64,000 nucleotides of DNA from Raphanus sativus (GCF_000801105.2 NC_079514.1:14796293-14860292), one strand, 5' to 3'; shown: positions 20,601-32,728, counted from the stretch's first letter. Notes: generated by a model from the letters alone, not told the origin. Program-made: numbers and translations.

Positions 20601-23600
20601 AAGTGGCAATGACAGCAAATGCCTGCATGCACCAAAAGAATCACATACATGCTAAAAAATTTCGGAAATAAAAACGTCAACAGAAGAACGAGAACAACCT
20701 TTACTGCTGTGAGGCGAGTGATTTCGTTTCCCATTCGGTCGACAAGCACAGGAAGGCATGAAGGTAATTCTTTTCTGAGTTCATCGCCAAATGTTGAAAT
20801 AACAAGACCCATGCAGGTAATAGCACTTTCCTTGACCTCCTGTTGAAGCGAAGTGAGAGGATAAGAAATAGTACAAATACAAACACAGCAATCTGCTTGC
20901 ATTATCTAAATTCTGTAATTACTCATAAAGACAAGTTAAAAGATTTTACAGAGAAAATTATTCAGATCTAAGTCCCCCACAACGCATGGATATTCAAAAA
21001 CAATTAAAAAATAAATAGAAAAGGGGATTCAGCCACACACCTGGTCTTGATCTTGATTCGTCAAGCGAGACATTATCGCATTGTGGATTGGATGAACAAA
21101 TGGTTTAAAATCAAAGCCCATGCTCTGAGCCACATAAGAGAAAATATCAGTCGCAAGGATCTGTGGGTTGTGTATGGGTAAAAGTATGGTTTGAATAATG
21201 AAAGAAAACGCTGACACCGTATCTAGAGAACAGACTGACTCAGCAAGCTAGTACAAAATGTCTCAATGTAATGAGATACTCACCTGAGTACTTGGACGGA
21301 CTACTCTGACAAGTTCCCCACAGACCCTTAATGCCTCAGCGGTCACCTTGTAATAGCGTTCTCCAACAGCAGCTAAAACAGGACTGGAGAGAGCCTAGAT
21401 TAACATAAGAGTTGGAAGAGTCGGTCAAATCAACCCGCATCGGTTGTTTATGTCCACTTTTTGGGTCAAAGGTTGTTATGTTCTTTTTTTTTTAAACTGA
21501 GGGTTTTGAGGTATATGGACTCAACAACAATGACTAAACATTTTGTTAATATTTCAATGGACTAAAAACCATAAAACGTATCCAACCTTAATGTAAGGAT
21601 GGAAAACAGGAGGCGCATGCGATGCCAAGACTAACTTTGTGAAGACAAGAGCTTCGATTTTCAAGTTTGATGTAGAAGATTTATCCTGGAGGGGAAAAAG
21701 AGGAAACATGAGCAAATGAACAAAGAACACCACTGAAAATACATGAAAAAATATGTGAATATCCCAACTAACATTTAGTGCTCTTTCAATTCCAGGAACT
21801 AGCGAACCAATATGATCAGCAAGGCAGTCCGGTAAGACAACCACTAGCTCTCTCAAAACAGAGAATGCTCCAACCTGCGGATAGGTAAGGAGTTACTGAA
21901 ATATCATATAGGAACCAAACCAAAAGGAGAGTTTTATACTTCCATACCTTTGTCTTAACAGACTTCTCACGCAGTTGCCTATTTATGGATTTCACAACCT
22001 TTGAGACTTCTTGCTTCAGTAGCCATTTCGGACTGCTTTAAACAAAGTTATATATTTAGTCAGTAAGGACTCATTAGTAACGTGAAGACGTCCATACTGA
22101 TGGAGTGAAAGGGTGCAGAAAATTTGCCTTGATTCATCGGTGTCAGTTTGACCTTTTGTCACATTTCCTGTTTGCCGTAATAGATCAATGAATGTGTTGA
22201 AAACATCCATCTGTAACAACAGTTTCTCGGATCAGTAACCATATAACAACGCAAGATAAATAATTTATATATTTTACATACCTTCACATTCTCCTCCCTT
22301 TCCTTAAATCTATCAATTAGTTTCGGGCAGGCCTGTACAAGAAGAGACTTATTTTAAAATTTCTCAACAGTAAGGACTACAGTAAATTTTCATTCCGTAT
22401 ATTAATAAACAATACAATAATGCCAGTTATCAACGGAAGCAAAGGATGATTTTACAATATGAATAATCCTCTTGATCATTATTAAGAAAATTATATACCT
22501 CTTGGTATACTTTAGAGATCATCTCAGAACGGGAAACTATTAATCCTGCTAAGCATTTTGCTGCTGCTCTCCTAACTTTCCAGCTGGCATCCTCATCATC
22601 CGTGTACTCATTTGCACTCTCGCTGTGAGGGAAAAAGACATATATCACTGAGACAATGGTGCAGTGTAAGGGAATAGGATACGGATGCAATGTTTATATC
22701 CGAACTTACTCATCTTCTTCATCTTCAGGAGTCTCATCATCAGTATCTTCATCCATGTTGTCCGTAAAATTTGGGTCGTAACTTATATATTCCAAAGTGA
22801 GATTTAAAATTTCATCACAATATGGTGAGATGTCTCTTGGACACCGTAGCAAGAAACTTTCAAGTGCCTGCAGTTGAATTTCAGAACGGGCATATTATCA
22901 CCAGCCGTATACCACTTTCATTAAAGCTTGATAACGACAGAATAAGAGAAAAGAGGCTACAAGCACGCCTACGTAGTTACCCATTGGATAAGAAAACAAA
23001 TATGTACGCCTAGTGTCTAGTGACAAAGTAGAATAGGGAATCTGGGGAGACCTGTAAGCTATATTCGCGGAGCTCCTCATCATTTTCTGAAGCGCTGGTG
23101 CAGTAATTGATCAATACTGGAACAGTGTTACCAAGATGAGTCCCAAATCGGTATCCGACAGCACGGCTAAACCAAAACAAAAAACGCATTAAATTACATT
23201 ACACCCGTGTCAAGCCTAATAACAGATATACGGTAAACAACGCATCCCACTCAATACATAGGTATAAAACCACAACTAACAGAAACATATGATAGCACTG
23301 CAGTTATACCACAACCAAGAAGGATAGAAAGGAAGTACCTTATTGCTCCAATCATTTGTATATTGGTGCGTGTAATCTCCGATTTAGCATTCTTGTTACT
23401 TAGGTTTTTCACAACTTGAACTGTCGCCTTCGCGAGCAAATCATCAGATAGACTCGACGCAAGAGATGCTAAACCCAAAAAGATTGAAAAATGAGAAATC
23501 AGATATCCACCACTGAATTAGGAGTTCAACATAAGACTAGGGAGAAACAAATGGAGCTGAATATATCGTTTGAACCAGCATTAGTATCAAATAAATTGAC

Positions 23601-24834
23601 ACCAACCGCTGAAATCCATATTCCAATAGTTCATATTGGGATGAGGAAAGCTGTCAATTAATCCCCATGAATTAGAATATGGTTTCAAAAACAAGCCAGC
23701 TATTGACAGAGCTAGCCAGCAATCTTATTGACTCAGTTTTGTTAACTTACCAATGCATGTAACAGTCTTCTTCCTAACTGTGGCTTGGTTACAGTCCAAT
23801 TGCGATAACAGTGTGTTCAGTAGCTTCTCGTGATCATCGGCCATTAAACTTCCGTACTTTTGAACAACATCACACATGATCTCAAGACATTCACACTTAA
23901 TCCCTGGGCTCATTCCCTTCAGAAGCAAGCGAGCGGAAAGTTAGTTACTTGCAAAAACAAGTAGATAGTACATCAGTTTTCATAGGGTAAAGCAAATATT
24001 ATAAGCGTGTATAGTTCTATGGTTTACTAAGAGCTATCCAGAAAGAGCTATTAAATTCTAACAGGGCCAGCAAAACTGTAACGTAAAATCAATTCAATTG
24101 TTAGTATCAATTCATCTATTGTGTAGCCTGATTTTCACTTTGAATTGTAATTTTGCTGGCATCCTGAAATTGCCTCAGACCCTAATTGTGGCATATCATT
24201 TGGAAAAAAAAAAGGAATAGGCCTCCCAGAAACTAACCTGGCCACTTATCCCTCCAATCATTTGTGGAGTTAGAGTAACAAGAATAGATGGAGCAAGCGA
24301 AGGAGCAACTTGAGCAACAACAGTCCTGAGAGCTATGCTCGCGGTATCACGGTGTTGGTCTTTCCCACGCAGCAGTTTATCACACAGTTTGTTGGTCATC
24401 TCCACAATACGCTCTTCTCCAACCTTCTTCACCAATGGAGCAAGACTGGAACAAAACACAAACAGATAACTTTAAAAAAATCTCACGAGCAAAAGGAAAA
24501 AAAGGCTGTTGAGAGAAGAAAGCTAACCACTTAACAGCCAATCCAGAAACATCACCAGCAACATCATCGAGCTGTTGCAAAATGATGGTCGACAATCTCA
24601 TCTCCAGGTCGGAGTCGAGTTTGAAGGAATCCTTATTCAACTCATTGAGCAAATCAGAGGTTGCCATGTATCTATAATCTTTATCTTTACCCGTCATCTG
24701 AACATCATACAAAAAAAACATAGAAATAAAGAAAGTGAATATAATCAAATCACAAACAAAGTTGAGCTTCGTTTGAGATATAGATGATGAAAGAAGACCT
24801 TTTCAATGATTCCAGAGAGTTGTAAGTTGGCCAT
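17666..24834 (-). CDS. CAND1: Cullin-associated NEDD8-dissociated protein 1 (HEAT-repeat)
   Basis: Twenty-eight coding exons on the minus strand: 24834-24799, 24697-24528, 24445-24238, 23916-23751, 23468-23339, 23166-23052, 22867-22710, 22622-22499, 22332-22282, 22210-22128, 22032-21948, 21874-21773, 21685-21587, 21394-21284, 21160-21041, 20839-20699, 20622-20530, 20361-20240, 20152-19990, 19901-19662, 19542-19294, 19205-19029, 18936-18790, 18676-18560, 18447-18279, 18199-18122, 18007-17869, 17762-17666. Together they keep one frame of 1229 residues ([12 protein letters not shown] ... YQAIRNE), against ~1219 in Arabidopsis. It is an all-helical HEAT-repeat solenoid with an acidic linker ([17 protein letters not shown]) about 330 residues in. 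CAND1 wraps un-neddylated cullin-RBX1 and exchanges SCF substrate receptors, supporting auxin, light and hormone signalling. The gene looks intact. The intron after exon 10 starts with GC instead of GT. Confidence 0.95.
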
Positions 24835-25300
24835 ATTTTGCTTGACCTGATATCAAATCACTCCTTCCAACTGCAATCAAACAAGGATCCATCATTCAAT
24901 TGGACTAAAACGCTTACTCAAAAACCATATCAGCAGAGCAATGCAACTCTAACAAGTTCAATACGTCAGAAGAACAAGCGAGAAGCCTTGAACACGGACT
25001 AAATCTCACTCGGTAACGAAAACCTAATTGATCAATCGAAGATCGCAGAGAGGAAGCTCGGTTCTATAAATCTAAGTACCTTCACAGCAAAACCCTAAGA
25101 CTACGAGTACGAATACCAGACGATGTTAGTGACAGACATCATCATCAGAGAGAACATAATAGGAGGAAACCCTAACCTGAGAAGAAGAAATCGACGGGAG
25201 AGAGCGGCGGAGACGGAAACAGGGCACCGAGAGAGGTTCGATCTTACGGTGGTGAAGTTTTGCAAAGTAATAAAGGATTAGAAGAAGCGACAACTGTAAT
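24835..25300 (-). promoter_or_regulatory. CAND1 5' leader with an intron and telo-box motifs
   Basis: A leader exon ends at 25177 (TTCTCAG|GTTAGGG). A 5'-UTR intron runs 25176-24871 to TTGATTGCAG, and a short second leader exon reaches the ATG at 24834. AAACCCTAA motifs (telo-box) occur near 25089 and 25168 on the plus strand, a common feature near starts of plant housekeeping genes. The transcription start is probably around 25250-25330. Confidence 0.6.
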
Positions 25301-26360
25301 TATTCCTTTTCTGTACTCGCGTGAATCGTTAATTTTCTCTTCTAAAAGAGAAACTGAGTAGTTACAAATGGGCCAAGTGGAGATTAAATGGGCTTAGGCT
25401 TCTTTTGTGGTAAAGTAGTTATTAATGGGCTTTATTCTAGAAGCTTCTTCACATATCATTTATTGTTTTGGACAAACTAGAGATTACGGATGATGCAGAT
25501 GGTTGCGATTTTAAACGTTTTCTAGAAATTTGTACGACTGGTAGAACAGTTAGAAATTTGTGCATTTGCGGAACTCTCATGACTGGTTAACTACCAAATA
25601 CAATAACTGCTAAATAATAAACTAACAATATTTATATTTCATATTAATTATTAAAGTATTATAAATCATAATATTATAATAAATCTTTATAAAATCATAC
25701 TAGTATTTTTTTTTAATTAGAGAAAATATTATTCTTTTAAAATTTTATAATATAAATTAAAATATAATATGTATACATTTTACAATTGCTATTATTTCAA
25801 TTTATTTTTTATTGAATATTATTTATTTTTTTTTAAATAAAAACTTTTACATGTTCCTGAATTTAGCTTAGTCGTATTTCTCTATCCGCATGTCGTCCAG
25901 TGGAAACTTGGGAAAGAAACCAAAACGGAGCAACCGCGGACGCTAGTTGAAACCAGTTTTTTTCTTTAAGAGGTTCCTTAACTGGAAACTTGACAACATT
26001 CAAGGTTTTTTCGAATGTGCAACGTCCACATTGAAACCAACTCACCTCTGCAAATTTATCACTTACCTCCAGCCATTTCTAATTATTTCTTTCAGGTTTT
26101 TATCGACAAAGAAGAATGTATAGAGTAAGTGAGAATATCAAATTTATCTTCTTACCCCTTTTTCACCTTAGAATTGGTGAGTTAAATTTTGAATGTTTCC
26201 GCAGCAAGACAGGAGTGTAGCATTACTGAATTTTGCTAATGAATTGCAGAGCAGGAAGAAAGATTAAAACATCTCATCATCATCAAATTCTCTATCGTTT
26301 AATGATGGCCGTGAGATTAAGGAGTAGTAATAAATTCCTACTTGATTCATTCACAAAAAC
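25301..26360. other. AT-rich intergenic sequence with a dispersed repeat fragment
   Basis: Mostly AT-rich. Around 25490-25600 there is GATTTGTAYGACTGG-like sequence that also occurs near 60255-60345. Around 25880-25960 there is a second stretch (GTTGAAACCAG) with a counterpart near 60770-60800. These suggest two copies of one degenerate transposon. No gene is seen. Confidence 0.4.
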
Positions 26361-26729
26361 AAGACTGTGTTTAAAACGATGAAAGATGATAATGTTGTAT
26401 GTTCTAGATCGATGATCTCTGGTTACATAAATTAAGTTTTTGTGGAGGATTCTGAAAAGATTTTCAATGCGACCAAAGTAAAGTATGTTGGGGTCTACAA
26501 TGCAGTGGTTGAAGTTTTAAACAGATTAGTCGAAACAATTATATTTTATGTGGTGATCAAGAGAATAAAAGAAGATGTTTCAAGAGTACTGGTAATTAAT
26601 AAACATTTAGTATTATTCAATTCAGATACAGTGAGCTTGAAAACATATATGTTCTGTAATGATCACCAACGAGAAAAAATGGTTGATCATTTGTGTATTA
26701 GTGTATCTGGTTTGATGGTGCATTTCTAG
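26361..26729 (+). pseudogene. Pentatricopeptide-repeat (PPR) pseudogene fragment
   Basis: The plus-strand frame from 26361 reads KTVFKTMKDDNVVCSRSMIS, then GYIN, a TAA stop, then FVEDSEKIFNATKVK and GVYNAVVEV. This is the order of PLS-type PPR repeats (VF..M...NVV...MISGY...G), with the stop replacing a usual CAA-type codon. Similarity then fades. It resembles an Arabidopsis mitochondrial-type PPR (At1g28690, from memory) that is not collinear here, so it is probably a dispersed gene fragment. Confidence 0.6.
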
Positions 26730-27097
26730 AGGTTGCTTTGTCAACCAAGAGAACACAAAACACTCTTGCGGAACTTATCCATGGCATCTTTGAAATCAGG
26801 CATTGTAGATTGACATCAGTAGAATATGGCAAGAATACATGGTTACATGCTTCCTAGCAACTTGCCTGATAAAAGAAATACCGTCAAAGCCGCTCTTTTT
26901 TTTGCAATTCCCAAAAACAACATGAGACGTTGCTTTGAATTCTCAGTTTACAGTAACAAACCTTGATGAAGTCAATAAAAGAGCTAGCTTATTCGTAATT
27001 TTTTCATATAAAATTTAATAGTTATAAATATATTTATAACCAATGAGATCTTCATACATTTTCTCGCCAATTTGAAAGCATGTTGTTGCTCAAACAC

Positions 27098-27488
27098 GGT
27101 GAAGGCACGTCTTCTCAGATTCTGGAAGCCCTAAATGTCAGAAAAGGTGGAGAGCTTACGATTCTTGATATGCTTCTTCTCGATGATCAGGTAAACTCGG
27201 CGATTTTTTGTTTCTTATTTCTGTTAATTACGTATTTCACAAACCTGAATTTATAAAAATTGGTTCATTGAGTGAGCTATGTACGAGCTTAGTGGCTTTG
27301 ATGTTACGAGGAGCAACAATTATTTCAAGCTCTTTGATTCCATCGTCGCCATCCGACTTAACGAGTTTACGAAGATGGACGAAGTGACTATTGTTGTAAA
27401 TCCGATTCCAACGAAAATGTTTAAGTTCCGTAGTGTTGATCAACTCATGGATTTGCCTAATACATTACCGGGTCATCATGGTCACTGA
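27098..27488 (+). pseudogene. DUF223 (replication-protein-A-like OB-fold) pseudogene fragment
   Basis: First part: TVKARLLRFWK, then after a one-base frame change NVRKGGELTILDMLLLDDQ, ending at a GT donor (27190). Second part: YELSGFDVTRSNNYFKLFDS and later NPIPTKMFKFRSVDQLMDL, with a stop at 27486-27488. This is the order in plant DUF223/RPA1-like proteins, single-stranded-DNA-binding OB folds often spread by mobile DNA. The frameshift and missing acceptor context indicate decay. Confidence 0.6.
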
Positions 27489-28480
27489 TGCTCCCTGAGT
27501 TGTTAAGCAAAATCATACGCCCGCGTGAAGAAGTGGATAGAGATCACACAGGATAACTCCGGCAAAATCACTTTCCCTTCTTGCCTCAAAATGGTATATC
27601 TTGAGAGAATCATTTTTTTTAATTTTGATTGAGTTATATATTAGGCATTGATTAAAATATCTTTGAGACAAGTTCTTTGATATATTATTATGTAAACTTG
27701 GTTGCATTGGATCATAATTGAAAGAATAGTTGCAACTGTGATTGAAATTTTTAAACTTTTAGTTGTGAAATCAATCAATTATGTATTTTGTTGAGTTTTC
27801 AATTATAGTATTGATAAAAAAAAATCATAAATGCAAGTTCTTTGATCATATTGCTATGCTTTCAATCATGAGTGAAAGCATAGTTTCTCCTGGATTGAAA
27901 GTTATAAGTTGTAAGTAATATCCTTCTCTAACACAGTGTTATAACTTACACAATAACTCGTAGCTACACCCAAATTTTATGTTTAGATTTTAATTTTCAT
28001 TATATATTTTTATATGTTTATTTAATATATGAATAATATAATCTATTATTAAGATATAAGTAGATATATAATTATAAAATCATTTTTTAACTTTTCTTTG
28101 TTTTTGTCTTACAAATTTCGAATTACAGTATCCAAATTTTTTATTTTTTTGTTATTAGAAAATATATAATAAGGTGATGAGCAAAATGAACAAAAAATAA
28201 TTAAATTTTAGTTACGGTGTTTGATTGATTTAGACTATAGATATGTTTAATTTCACTTACAACTTTTTTATAACTTTTGTTACCAATTAGTCTTTAAGTA
28301 ATTTAATGGACTCATCCCTTTAAATCTAAAATCTTACTTAATGTTATTTTTCCAAAAATCAGCACTTTAAAAGTTTAAATGTTATAATATTTCCTATATA
28401 AAATTACTTACAATTACATCACCAAAAATTACAGACTAAATTATGTGTTTATATAAATTTACATCATTAGTGTAACTTAT

Positions 28481-28520
<40 letters not shown>

Positions 28521-28587
28521 GTTAAATTTCCGTTAGGACGGGCCAATCCCTACTATCTTATAATAAACATATGTTTTAAAAAGATAA
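27489..28587. other. AT-rich intergenic sequence with a TA microsatellite
   Basis: No gene is seen. A TA dinucleotide run of about 17 units lies at 28484-28518. An imperfect inverted pattern around 27740-27910 (ATTGAAAG / CTTTCAATCATGAGTGAAAG) is too weak to name. Confidence 0.4.
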
Positions 28588-29705
28588 CTAGATTTTGACC
28601 CGCGATTAAAAAGCGCGGGTTTGTTTTTATTTATTTTGAAATATAAAAAAATTTAACATGAATAAGAATTTTGAAATTTTTATATATTTATGTTACAAAC
28701 TCGTATTATAGTAAAAAAGTGAATATGTTTAAAACTATGTAATTTATTAATTATTTTATTTAAGATTTTTGTATGTACACTCTTGTATAACCTTTTTAAG
28801 CTTGGCATATTATCCGATCCGAGAAACCAACCCAATAATTGACTTAAAATACAGGTTTTGTTTGGATCCGGATTCACGGTAAACCACCTTTTGTGTATTT
28901 TTGGAACCCGCGGGTCATGGTTCGAGTATGGATCAGGTCTCAGTTCGAGTTTGGGTCATGATTGAGACCCGACCGGATACCTAAAATACCTAAAAAAAAT
29001 TGCGTATATCTGGGTATTTTGATTTTTTTCTGTATTATGAATATTGTTTAAAGTTTTGGATTTGGTTTTATGTATAGTTTCGGGTTTTTAATAAAATTTC
29101 AAATTTTAAAAATATGTTTTGGGTATTCAGATAAAAATCTGAGTGTATTTTTTTGGTTCCTCCGTCAGATTTCAGATTAAAATTTGGAGAAGGATTTGGT
29201 ATTTGAATAGTTTCAGGTATTTATTGGGGTTTTCGAATATTTTTGAGTTTTAAGATGTTCCAAATCTTTTTTTTAGTCTTAAATATCCGGATTCGCTATA
29301 TATTTTTTTTAAAATTGAAATATTTAGTTGGGATTAAATGTCTAGGATTTAAAAGTTCCGGACCCAAAATAAATCAATCTGTATACGACCGCAAGACTCG
29401 AATAAATCAATCGTGGTGAATCACGAGTCAATGAAATAGGAAATATGTATTGACCATATTTATTTTCATAGCTATAATCGTTAGGCGTCAAGTTAGTTAA
29501 GTAGTGAGCATCTAACTGTGAGGTTTTAATGTTAGCACGTGAAATGTTTGTATACTTAGAATAAATCATAGCGTTAAATGTTAGTATGGTAAATTCGTAG
29601 TACATCTATCAATCAGAAAATATAATTGAATTTGTAGATATTTTTAATTTTAGTTATATCCTGTACAACCCTAAAATATCTCTAGCTATCAATATAATTA
29701 ATAAA
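28588..29705 (-). mobile_element. Helitron-like element (3' end recognised)
   Basis: The minus strand ends with a hairpin ACCCGCG...CGCGGGT (28620-28598), then TCAAAATCTAG and a T. This is the Helitron 3' signature: a hairpin a few bases before CTAG, followed by the host T. The 5' end is uncertain. Internal sequence (for example near 28800, TTATCCGATCCG) matches the element at 45393, so both belong to one non-autonomous family. No helicase is encoded. Confidence 0.5.
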
Positions 29706-30726
29706 CTAGACCTTGACCCGCCCGACCGGGCGGGTATTTATTTTCTGTTTTTAGTTTTTTTTTTGTTTATATTAAATGATGAATTTGATACTTACACATA
29801 AATCCAGATTGAAAATTATTTTTTTCAGTTATAATAAAACTTAAAATTAAAAGCTTAATAAAATATTCTGATATAAAATATAAATTTCTTAACTAAAATA
29901 ATATAGAGGTGTGTCATATTTTTTTCCAATTCGAAAATCTTAGGATCCCAAATAAAATAAAATTTATAAATACATAAAATATATAAACATATTTGGAACT
30001 ATAAATTTCTATCAAAATAAATTTGTTAAAAAATAATTTAGCGCTGTTGTTGTTTATTTCTAGAGCTTGATCCGTGACCGTATAAATATTTGCTTTCATT
30101 TTAATTTTTTATTTGTACTAATGGTATTATATATATATGTAAATTAAAATGTATTACATAATTATTAATAGAACATTTTAAAACATAACAATTTTATTTA
30201 TTACTTTGAATAATTATATTTTGTGATTTTGATCGTCTATTATATCACAGTGTATCATATAAACAAATCCAACATTTATAACTAATTAGACTTATATTAT
30301 GAAAGCATTATACTAATAATATATGAATAAATTGTTTTATATTTTATTTATATATTATATAAATTAATTATGATGTGTGATTTTTTATTTTATTATTTAT
30401 ACCGATAAATATTAAAAATATTTAACATGTTAAAACAAAGTATAATGGGAAATATATTTTCGTAAAGATTTGATTAAGAAAATCTATTATTTAAATTAAG
30501 AAAATACATTAAATGTTTAAATCTATAATTTAAATTAGGAAAAGACAAATATACTTAAATATAGGTTCAATAAAGATAACTATAATTAAGGAAAATGCAA
30601 TTATAAATCAGAAAAGACAACTATAGTTAAGGAAAATTAATTTATTATTTCAGTGGCATTCTAATGTAAATAACTTCAAAAATTTAGGGGCATTTTCAAA
30701 GTGTACTTCTATTTTAATAATATAGA
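29706..30726 (-). mobile_element. Helitron-like non-autonomous element
   Basis: On the minus strand it starts TCTATATTATTAAAATAGAAG (30726) and ends with a perfect 9-bp stem ACCCGCCCG/CGGGCGGGT (29735-29716), then AAGGTCTAG and T. Length is about 1.0 kb. Its 5' TC directly abuts the 3' CTAG of the next element (30727). AT-rich and non-coding inside. Confidence 0.6.
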
Positions 30727-31540
30727 CTAGATTATGACCCGCCCTTAAAAAGGCGGGTTTATTTTTTGTTTTTATATTTTTTTAGAAATTTAATTTTTAT
30801 ATTTATGTTTTTAATCATATTTTTTGTTTTTGTATTATATTTCTTTTATAAAATGTTTTAATAGTTTTATTCAAATAGTTGGACCACACCTATATCAATA
30901 GGTCATGTTCATGTTTTAATAGTATTGATGCATATATATATATATAATTACTTAATTTCAAATTAGATTAAAATTTGAAACCCGGTTGAACCGGTTGGAA
31001 TGGTTGGACCAGTCTGACCACTGATCCAAATTTAACTGAGTCAATGTCTGGTTTGATTCTCAAAACATAGATAAATATTTTATGTTGAGTTAAAGTTATA
31101 TTAAAAAAATTCTTGTATGATTTAAATATATGATTAATATTATATTATTAGTATATAATGTTGGTTTGAGTTAAATTTTGAATCAGTTAAATAAGTGATG
31201 GGCTTACAAATTAATATCGTATTCAACTGATAGATTTGAGGAGATTGTAACCTTAATATATTTAATAATGGTAATTGGAAATATTTCTTTATATACTTAA
31301 AATTGATAGCATTGTTTTACAAAATTATAAAATTATAAAGAATGGTGGTTTTTTAAAAGTGAATCACGCATATCATATTCAAAATCTTTCCTTTATTAGT
31401 TAGAGAATATTTAGATAGATAGATTATTAATGATAATTTTAAATAAATAGTTGTTAAAATTCAGTGGCATGTAATTGTAATTATTTAGAAAGAATTAGGG
31501 TTAACTACTAAATGTACTTTAGTTCTAATAGTTTAGAAGA
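30727..31540 (-). mobile_element. Helitron-like non-autonomous element
   Basis: It starts TCTTCTAAACTATTAG (31540, preceded by A) and ends in a 7-bp hairpin ACCCGCC/GGCGGGT (30758-30737), then ATAATCTAG. It is placed head-to-tail with the element at 29706-30726 with no spacer. Non-coding inside, about 0.8 kb. Confidence 0.5.
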
Positions 31541-31792
31541 TAACAACCTTAACTATTGTATAGTTAGAGAAATAAAAGGAATAACCAAAATTAATTAGTT
31601 AATGAAATAGTCCAAACAACATTGCATACGTAGATTTTTTAAAACTCCTTTTCATTTAATAGTATAGATATAGAAGCTAGCCACACAATGATTAATTAAC
31701 AAACCAACAAAGAGTTAAACATTAATAATTAAGGTAGTTATAAATTAAGAAATCCCAAGAGAACACACATAGAACCACAATCTTAACTTAAA
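31541..31792 (-). other. 3' flank of the zinc-finger homeodomain gene
   Basis: About 250 bp between the Helitron-like sequence and the ZHD3 stop. It probably holds the 3' UTR. No other feature is seen. Confidence 0.4.
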
Positions 31793-32728
31793 CTAAGGAA
31801 TAGAAGCAAGATTCTCAATGGGGGATTTATTGATGTCGTTATTACCAGAAGAAAGCTCAACGACATTGTTAATAACGTTGTTGCTCTTCTTGGATAGATT
31901 GTGTTTGTTGTTATGTATCCAAACTTTAAGAACTCTTCTCCGAACTCCAATCTCTTGACAAAACTGCTGAACAACAGCTTCCTCCTGTCTCTGCATCTTC
32001 CAACCAATGCTCTCCGCAAAACTCAGCATCTTCTCCTTCTGTTCTTGACTAAACTTTGTTCTATACCTTTTCTTCTGATTATGTCGGCCGTAACTGTACG
32101 GTGCTGGAGGCGGTGGTACCTGACCGTCTTCCTCCAGATGATCTTCTGACTCTGAGTTTGATCCAGCTGCGGTTGCAACGCCAATTGGCATTACCATTTG
32201 CTGTGGTAATGGCGATTTTATCATCTTGTTATGGCTGTGATGGAACATGAGTTTTCTCTGAGGTTGAGGTGGTTGGTGGTGGTGGTGGTAGTAAGTGGAG
32301 AAGAAGGTGTTTTCTTGGCCTTCGATTTCTCTTCTATGGAAGTTTCTGTGGCAGTTACAAGCTGAGCAAGTGAGAGCTTCAATGGAACCTTCTTCACCGC
32401 TTGGCATAAATTCTCCACAACCATCAATAGCATTGCCTCCCATGGAAGCTGCATGATTCTTCAGACATTCCTTGTACTTGATCACCACTGGCTTCTCCTT
32501 TTTAATGTTGTTGTTGTTGAGCATGGTATTGTAATCCACAAGATGAGGAGGAGGAGGATCATGATTTTTGTCAAGACCATTACCATTTGAGGGGACTATT
32601 GGTGGGTTTGGAGCAGTAGAATTGGCCGGATGATGATGAATCATGTGTCCATGAGCACCATAACTATTGTCATAAGCAGTGCTTATTGGTATAGGCATGA
32701 CATGATCTTCTTCACTTGCAACTTCCAT
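31793..32728 (-). CDS. ZHD3: Zinc-finger homeodomain transcription factor (ZHD3/ATHB21-like)
   Basis: A single uninterrupted coding exon of 311 residues, starting MEVASEEDHVMPIPIS. Residues ~83-134 form the ZF-HD dimerisation zinc finger (KYKECLKNHAASMGGNAIDG, then CGEFMPSG and LTCSACNCHRNFHRRE), with the expected Cys/His spacing. Residues ~219-279 are a homeodomain (KKRYRTKFSQEQKEKM ... RRRVLKVWIHNNKHN) with the recognition-helix WIHNNKH of this family. Between them lie His-rich (YYHHHHQPPQPQ) and Pro-rich linkers. ZF-HD proteins form homo- and heterodimers and bind ATTA-core promoters in the nucleus. An acceptor (TTTTCTGCAG) 20 bp upstream of the ATG implies a 5'-UTR intron, as known for several relatives. 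The assignment to ZHD3 rests on N-terminal resemblance and gene order; a close paralogue is possible. Confidence 0.92.
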   Translation of the reverse strand: MEVASEEDHVMPIPISTAYDNSYGAHGHMIHHHPANSTAPNPPIVPSNGNGLDKNHDPPPPHLVDYNTMLNNNNIKKEKPVVIKYKECLKNHAASMGGNAIDGCGEFMPSGEEGSIEALTCSACNCHRNFHRREIEGQENTFFSTYYHHHHQPPQPQRKLMFHHSHNKMIKSPLPQQMVMPIGVATAAGSNSESEDHLEEDGQVPPPPAPYSYGRHNQKKRYRTKFSQEQKEKMLSFAESIGWKMQRQEEAVVQQFCQEIGVRRRVLKVWIHNNKHNLSKKSNNVINNVVELSSGNNDINKSPIENLASIP

